A stretch of DNA of 64,000 bases from Ciona intestinalis. Lineage: Eukaryota; Chordata; Ascidiacea; Phlebobranchia; Cionidae. The stretch is from positions 4,851,117-4,915,116 of the forward strand of contig NC_020174.2 in assembly GCF_000224145.3 (NCBI RefSeq). Reading direction: 5' to 3'. The notes under the pieces are model-generated. The model was not told where the DNA came from. It did no database searches and saw only the letters and a program-made list of their open reading frames with translations. This document shows, piece after piece, positions 28,201 through 37,200 of the stretch (its first letter is position 1; every line of letters starts with the position of its first letter). The position numbers and the translations under genes are program-made.

Positions 28201-31200
28201 AAAGCTGGGTACTGAGACAGTAAAACTAAAACTTCATTTATCATACCCACTTATCCACCACTAAGGTTCCATTAAAATAAAAGACTGACAATGCCATTTT
28301 AGGCCAAACATATATCACAGAATACAATTCGTAGATTTTTGTCGGTTATTATTTCGTAGCACTTGATCCTTAAAATTGCGTAATAATATATTTTAAGGGA
28401 TTTATATATAAATGTGTAACCATGAAACGACAAAACGTATCTAATCCACACTGTAAGCTTACGTTTCAGCAATACCTATACAAGTTAGCTTCGTAAAACA
28501 TAAAATAAAGCATAAATGTAAGCTTGGCTGTTGCAGTAAAGTAAGAACTACCTTCGTACCTTCGGAAGTTTTTAAGATTCCGCTACCATGACTAAGTGGG
28601 CAAGAACACCCATTGGTTGCTAAATAAACAAAGCTTGCTTCTAGGGGAAGAGTTGGCCTCGCTTCATACCACAATAAACGCGCCGCTCAAGTAAAAACAA
28701 ACCTTCACGTATATACCAATGCCCACTGAAGCGAACGTAACAGGCTTGACATTTAAATAGAGTTACAGCTGATTCGGTATATTTTACTTTGCCAGTTTAA
28801 CGACAAATGGAAAATACTGGATATTATGTGCTAACGGTACCCAACTTACCCCACAATATTGAACAAATGAATGAATAAAACTTATTTACCCTGGCGTGCC
28901 GGGCAATGGCAGTCGTTATAACATGGGTATTCTGTTTCACACATCTACTATATAAACAAACAGCGATTTCAACGCAAAACTCATAACGCGAGAACAATAT
29001 GAGTTTAATAAAAAATATATAAATGCATATTAACCTTATACTGGAAAATAGTTTTAACAAATAACATACAGACCGGCTTACCTTTTATTCTAAATTCACT
29101 GATATAATCCAATATCTACATCAGCATGTCTCTCCTACTGGTTCAAACCTTAGCATTCTAAACGCAGGTAAGCATGAATAAAACATTCAGAACGCTTTTC
29201 AAATCTGCTATAACTCCACTGCTACATTAATATACCACATAATTGTAGGTACGACTTAGATTAAAACCTAATTAAGCATGCTTAACGACATTACCATACG
29301 CGACCGCATGAATGACAGACATATAATCAAAAATCAAAGCTAAGTCTCGAATACTAATCAAGGCCACGAACTTCTAAGAACTCGCTTACTCAGCTATTAA
29401 GCACAACTGTTGCCGCTTGGTCTAACCATTAAATGCAGTTACCACGGCCCTCGACCCACCCGCCTTTTTCCTTGGCCGACTTTTGATTTTGAAACTCTCT
29501 CTCGCTCGTGGGTGGCGCATCCCTCCCAACAATGAGCGAAAAATCCGCATCGAAGCCTGGATTAAACCCCCCTATTCCAAGATATAATGCCTTACGAAGA
29601 ATTATTTATACGGATATAAATTACCGCATTTGCGAAAGCCATTAGACCACAGTGGGGTAAAGACACCGTTAGCGCTTAAAATTCTGTAAGAATACTGTAA
29701 TGTAATTCTGTTAATAATCTTTGTTTACTACTAAATGGGGCAAGAAATGTGAATGAAAACATGGAATATCTTACCCTAACCTACAGAATACAGTTTTTGC
29801 ACAAACAAATTATCCAACTCCCTCAAACTAACCTGCAAACACACACAAGTCATAAGCGCACTCACAACCAGAGGCGAATTGACCTCGTAGAATATACACA
29901 ACAACGTAATTATTTACTGAGTGATTACTTTTGTGACTTGTTAGTTTTCACGCAGCGTTTTATGGCCACAGTTTTTCAGCGCAGTTTTTATGATTCTAAA
30001 GGCCTCTAATTAGAAAAGGAACGTAAGTTTTTAGGTTTATGGCAAGAACGAGGTGCAAAGACCACAAGAAATAAAACGTTCGTTACAACGCGGCGTAATG
30101 GCGAAACTAATGACCCAAAACGCTCTTAATCAATCTCATAAATGTAACTAATAACGTTATTAAAAGCGTGAAAACGGAATTGTGTTAAAGAAACATGGGA
30201 ATATTACTATGACAAGATTTAGCTTTAACATAATACAGCATTGTGTGGCTTGTATTTGCAACAATTCCACTTCTGGCAATGTAATTCGTGTGTTATGGAT
30301 TTATGTCACGGGCTAAACCTTGTTTGGTTTGGCAAAGAAATAAAGCTGCAGTTTATTAAGCTTTGAAAAGTTAACTGAGACAAGTTAGAAAACGGAAAAC
30401 CAATGTTTGACTTTTGGAGTTCTGTTTATTAACGGTTCATGTCGCCTCACTACAAATTGATGGTTTATACACTGTAGTGGTCGCTTACACAGACATAGGT
30501 CGCAGGCTGCGATTTCTGGATCTTTTTGTGGCAACTAATGTTGGTTCGAAAGGAAACAATTGTTATAAACAACGCATTGTGATGTCATCAACCGAAGATT
30601 GTGTCGCGTGCAAGGGTATGACATCATAAAGACAAGACAATCGCTCAGTTTGATTAAAATTACGAGAATTATCGAACCTTGAATCAATACGAGGGAGAGT
30701 GATTTATTACTGCAGGGTATAAGATGGATACTGTTGGTCACGGCCTGCTAGACACTGCTGCGTATCTTTTGTGGGCCTTGTGTTATGTTTTAGTATGTAA
30801 TATCCCATATTCACTAATCGTGTTTAAACAATTAACAACGGTATTTCAAAGTCGTTAGGATATGGTTAAATATTTATTTAAATATTGTTTGTTTCTATCA
30901 AATGAGAAGATAATAGGAATGAATACGTGTACCATTTTACCCCAACCCAAAAGTGCCATCATACCTCAGGCTTTACTATATTCTGAAAACAAATGTTTTG
31001 TTTCTCTAGTATTTATAGGACTGCTTTATGGTTAAAACGTTCTTCAACACTGCTATTACTTAGAGCTATTTATAAACTTGGTTTTAAGAGAAGACGTCAT
31101 AATTGGCCGTTTTGTTGAGCGCTTACGTCAAACGGCGTTTGATCTACGTATGTATGACGTCATACCAAAACTTGAAGATATTTTCAACTTCATTCGCTTG

Positions 31201-34200
31201 AAATTTCCACACGGCGTGGTACAGCTGCACTGTGTGCTTTCTTACTGTCGCCATATCAAACAGCACTAAAAGGGTGGATTATTATTATACGATCCATCTT
31301 TTATGTGGTTGGTTGCGTGGCGGGGCAAGGTCGACGACATAAAGGGAGCAGCCATGCGGAAAATATAGTTCGTTCCGCTATCGGCGCTCCCACGCAAAAA
31401 CTCTTCCATTAGCCGGCGCCCTGCTACTGCGCATGCGCGAACTAGCTGTGATTTTGCCCGATTCTAAAATATGAATGAATGTAACTGATTTATCCTAACG
31501 TGGCGGTGCAACGACAATCGTTACAACTCGCGTGTTCTGTTTCACACACCTCGTGTCGACTTAATTTGTGGACAAATAGATTTTGGGAATTTTATCACTT
31601 TTTATGTATAAGTATAACTGGCAATTTGAACACCCCCGCAAAAGTGACCACTGGGTTGGAGACGTTAAGTGTCTTGCCCAAATACACATACACCCACTAT
31701 GGTCACATACTATCTCCGATTTCGCCTCACCCACGAAGTGTATTGAACTGCGGCTGCATGCCAACTCAACAGTCAAAAGTTTGCTGTTAAAAGCACCGTC
31801 TATGGATCACTGAGCGACGACAACACGGCAATACAAAGGATTTTGACTTTTACTTGGAACATACCCTGTGTATATGATAATACCACTCCATAGTACCTTT
31901 GTTAAATAGCCTAATGCATTTTGACAGATACATTTATTTAGCCAAAGTTATGAATTGAGCAATTTAATTATTAAACTCAGGGGAAAAACGTTCATTATAA
32001 AAGGGGCAGGGGCTAACCGCTGTGTCACGTCGCTAGATATTACGAATGGTTTTTTAATACAAACTTGACGCCATGGCTATCTCAAAATACCCTTAATCCG
32101 TCAAGTTATGGTTACCACCTACGTGGATTAATTCGTTTTCGTTCCGCTACTGGATCACTAATACCATGGGGTAATAATATAGAGCTTAGGGTTATTTTAG
32201 GGGAATCAATTGAACCTATGTCAATGTATGGACATGCTAACATGGATAGTAATATACTGTTTACCCACCATTGTGGGCGTGTGTGTGTTCGAGCTTAACA
32301 TGAATTGCTCAAACCCAGTGGTCACGTTTATGCCCAATGTTGTCAGTCATACACAAAATCAATCACCTATTAAGTTACATACATGGTAGCTCGCAGCGGG
32401 CACGTGTTCTATGAAACACCACTCCCGTGTTATAACGACTTTTATTGCCCCTTCACGCGAGGATTAATAAGTTAAATACATTCATTCAACCGAGTGGTTT
32501 TGAAAGCAACAGGAATATCCCATATTACGATAGCTCGACCTGAACCAGGCCACACGTCTCCTGAATGCGCATTGATGGATGTATATTAAACACTGTGTAA
32601 AAGACCACCCAAAGTTTAAAACCTTTTCGATATCAATTTCACGCAATGGGTTTCAAAATCGCAACCAAAAAACTATATTCGCTCTCTAGCGCCAACCGAC
32701 GGTAAGGAATTTGTGCATTAATAAACTTACTTGCTGAAATGATTTCCCAACAATAACATCGGAGTGTTGCGGGTATTTTTGGACTAAATATTGAAAAAAG
32801 GCTGAGCGCTTTCGATCTGCTTCGGCTGGGGATATACTGCCATCTTGCGGATAGAAACTTCGATTATGGTGGCCTCCACTCTGATAAAGAAAGAGCATTA
32901 CATTAAACTTTAAATAATTAAAAAATGATGCACTGGCAAAGCTTTTGATGAATAACCCTTAGCCAAAAGTTGATCGGGTTTGAGGCCGCTCTACCATTGT
33001 AGGAGTATGTGTCCTTGGGCAAAACACGTAACGACAATTTCTCCAACCCAGTGATTACTAATGGTTCCAAATAATAATTATAGTCGGAAACATACAAACG
33101 ACTTGCTTGGATCATTTAGCTAATATTCAAACTTTATTTTAAGTTTACCTTAGATCGAGTTCTCCTTCCATCCAGAGTGTTGAACTGAAAACTCTTGTGC
33201 CCATGTTGGTAGTTTCTTTGTAACGAGGAATATTTAACTTGAGAATCTACAGTTTCTGACGTCATACTGGACGTAGACGAAACAGAAGTGGTGTCAAAAT
33301 CTGAAAAATAATAAATAAAGTTAAAATTTGAAAATATGCTTGATATGTTTGAACAATAAAAACTTAACAATAGTGTTAAGGTCTATATAAAAAAAAAGTA
33401 AATAAAACAAAGTTGTTTTATTAAAACCTTCGTTGAACCTTTGTAGTCTTTTCTTATTCTATTCTAAAGTAGGTTATTGTCCAAAAACGACAATAGTATT
33501 TACGGTACACTGTAAAACTGTTACACAGTAGAATAATAGTTGTTGCCTTTCTTAAATGCTGTAACGTGCAGTGCATTAACTCTCTTTGATTTTTCCTATT
33601 CTAAACCATTCTCCACTTAAAAACGACAGTAGTATAGCAGGTTGTTGGCGTCTTGCTGTGTACGCAACAATCGTCGCTACGGAGGTTTTAAGGACACGAA
33701 GTATTGATTTGTTTAATTTCATTTCACCGACACATACTGTATTTTATTCCATTACATTTATTGCACAAAACCAATAAACTCGAGATAAGCTTCGTTAATA
33801 ATTTAACTCTTCAATACGTTACCGCAGATAGACTGGCGTCTCTCACAAATTGAAAATGAGCAGTTTCGTTAAAATGATTTGTAAATTTACATTTTTGTTA
33901 AGTTGGCGATCTGTTATATATCATATTGCCAAAATCTGTTTTAAACAAGAAAACATTTGTACGCATTCATATATCTTCTAAACATAAAATAACAAATCTT
34001 TGTTTAACTTTGAACACAAAAACAGATTAATTAAAAAAATAACAAATAGAAGGGAATTAGCAGCAGAACGACTATCGCTAAAACAGGCTGGAATAAAAAA
34101 CTTCCGAAGTAAAAGTGTCAAATAAAAGCGTGACTGGCTGCTAAAACATAGATACACAAACAAACTTTATCTTACGCTTTTTTATTTCTGTGCGTTCGAC

Positions 34201-37200
34201 TGAATTACACCATAAGCTCGTGTTTTTCTGCAGCCGATAGTTTGTACTGTTAAAACTCCTTAGAACTCGAGCAAGAAGCCACGTATGACCACTTACTCTT
34301 ACAACAAGCTTTGTATTTTCAACAACCTATAACCAGTTTAATACTACTTACAAGTTGTCTCTTCCCTAAACCACAAACAAATTGAACTGAAACGAAGAGA
34401 CCACTCTATTCTATATGGATGAGGTCCTTGTCGAGGAGCCTGGATTTATACCAGACTTGGCCCATTACCCCAGCGTTGTATTTGAACATTTATTTCCATA
34501 TGGGTGAGGTTCCACAGCGTGTCATGTCATCATATACAGGTATACCTCGGTTTTAGTCCAGTTATTCGTTTATTAAATTCACTCTCACGTCTGCTGTGTA
34601 GAGTTTACTTCCAAGTGGTTTGAATATCCTCTTGTAAACTGCGTGTCGAAATTTATTTACCGTCACTTTGAGTCGATTATAAAAGGTGGATAATCCGTAA
34701 AATGACCACTTTTACAGCTTCGCTTGAGATTAAACGAGCGTTAATTGCAGAGGGTTACCACAAGCAACCAGGTTCTTCCATATTGGGCATTGTAGTGTAG
34801 GTTCGAAAGCTTGTTATCTATATCGCTTTAACCACACAATATAGATCATAGCAATGTTTAAATGAGTTTAAGCGGTTGCATATCTACACATATTTTGAAT
34901 GAATAAGTATAACTTGCTTTATCCTCGCGTGACAGGGCAACGACAGCCGTTATAACCAAAGTGTTTTTCTGTATACCTCGCGACTCTTATGAGTTACCCC
35001 ATATTTAACTATGTGAGCAATTACTTTTTAAAGTTTTTCTAATTATTTTTTAGTGTATAGCACAGAACTTGGAAAACCCATAAGGAACCACTGGGTAAAG
35101 CAATTGTATCGGTTGAAACGCCGGAAGTTCAAAACAGTTGCCCACAAAGTGAATTCCCTTGGCTCTGTCATCCGAAAAAGCGAGTCGTAAACATGTTCGA
35201 TTCTCCTTAGTTACTGCATTGTGAATTCTGTGCCTTAAGCATCGTAATGTGCACTATGATAAACGTCAGCAAAAATATTTGAAACTGTTTAACTGATCTT
35301 AACAAATGCCACCCTAGCTCCCCGAAGGATTACATAAAGGTAAAAGAATGCGAGTTACCATGGGAACGGTATCAACAGAAACTATGACGCTGGTTTTCGG
35401 AAGGCCAACATACAGTAGGTTAGGGTGAGATGGGGTCTCTTTTTATTCTTATTTTTAATATTTCATTTGCTAATAAACAAAGAATATTTATAGTATTATT
35501 ATATAACCTTATCTACGAAGACAGGAGACAATATAAGGTTAATTGAAACAACGAAGAGAATGGAATTAGAAACAAAACGACAGCCGTTAAAAATGCGCTA
35601 CGGGTAGAAATACTTGAGTAAAAGTGACAAATAAAAGCGTGGCTGCTAAACACCTAATACTAAATATGTAATCAATGCAACGCATTACAACGTGGACTCA
35701 TCTTGTTCTGTTGCTAATTGCAGTTAATCACGGATAATCTCACAGTTAGGGATATATCACATATGGAACTAAAGACAGTTTTATCTCCTAGACTGACAAA
35801 TGGCTTGTGAGTCATTATATTGACGTATACAGTCTATTGCTCATAAACTAACGACGGCAAAGTTAAGTAAATATCGTATACTGTTTAGTGAACATACATT
35901 TATAACGCCAAGATCGAGCTATATGGCCATTAGAAACACAAATGCTCGTTTTCAAGGAACATTTTGTTTATATAGTGGTAGGTTTATTGATCGCATAAAA
36001 CAAATAAAGCTTGGGCGATTTTTGCTTTTATGTAGAATATAAAGATCCTATATACGAATATATTTAGCTATGGACGCCTGGTCACACTCACTCAATAACT
36101 CGGTCCACTATGAAGCTGTTTAAACACACGACTCCCCGCTTTCGAACGTACTTCTACAGCAGCCCCGCATAACCAAATTACGGATTGGATTAATAATGGC
36201 CAACCGTGGCAAATGGTTCAATTATAAAGGCAGTGGCGCTCATTGTTTGTTTATTGTATAGTCAACACACACGCGGTGAACTTGCTTTCGCCGTTTAAAG
36301 CAATCTTACTGGGGCGTGACGGTTCTTCCGTAACCAACCGAGCGTAACGGTAGGCACCGAACATCAAACTTCCACAACACATCAAACTTACCCATAAGAA
36401 CGCAGTGTTGAAGCCTTGAGGGGCAGATCCTACTATGGCCGATTTCCGCGGCCACTTAGCTTTGATTTCCCGTATTCTCCACAAAGGTATTTGCACTTTC
36501 TACAACCCTAATACCACTGAACATAAAATGCGCACTAAGAAATTTACAATTTCAACTCACAACCGACACAGTTTGCTAAATAGCACCTTTAAAAAGCCGC
36601 TATTTAACTCTATTGATAAACGCACGGGACTTGGTCCTTTTGGGTCGTCTATGATCAACACTAAACTAGACCAGAGCCTCGGGCAAATTACACAAATCGC
36701 TGCTTCTCCAACGCTATGATTCTTATCTAACATTACAAACTCCTGATATCACTAATGTACTTTACTCCACAATACACATTTACTTAGTAAACTAACCCAA
36801 CGGAACCAACGGTTACGTAACAGCTTGTTATAATCGATGATTACTGAAAAGACGAGGTAAAACGAAACGGATCCACAGTCGAGCTAAATTAGAAAATAAA
36901 CGATAATATAAACATTTTACAACTGTCGCTATATTATGTATACCTTATTTCGCTTACACGTTTGTGTATACTTGTTTACTAAATCCGACGCCTGTGTGTT
37001 AACTGCTGATGAGATAAACATAACAGCATCTCACATTACAGACCTTGGCTTCAGCTCAACTGTTACTAAGTCATGCACGTTCACTGTAACTAAAACGCAA
37101 GGCGAGACGGCGGGCCAAGCGTCCTCGCACTGCGCCCTTTAAATCGCCGTTTCCACGCATAGCTGATCATGCGTGTCAACCACGTGACATAGGATTCAGA

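Larger units (their letters stand above)
22236..32730 (-). other. 10.5-kb SKT-gene intron, repeats only
   Basis: Contains four MITE family 1 copies, SINE-like copies, one family 5 copy and the candidate regulatory island at 31.1-31.4 kb. Plus-strand ORFs at 23345-24474 are short, in changing frames and partly overlap family 3 repeats; no exon is supported. Confidence 0.6.

Noticed and set aside
36251..36496. 81-codon minus ORF with a hydrophobic segment
   Set aside because: Not conserved-looking and without a partner exon; only the 38-bp sub-segment was kept as a tentative exon on phase grounds.
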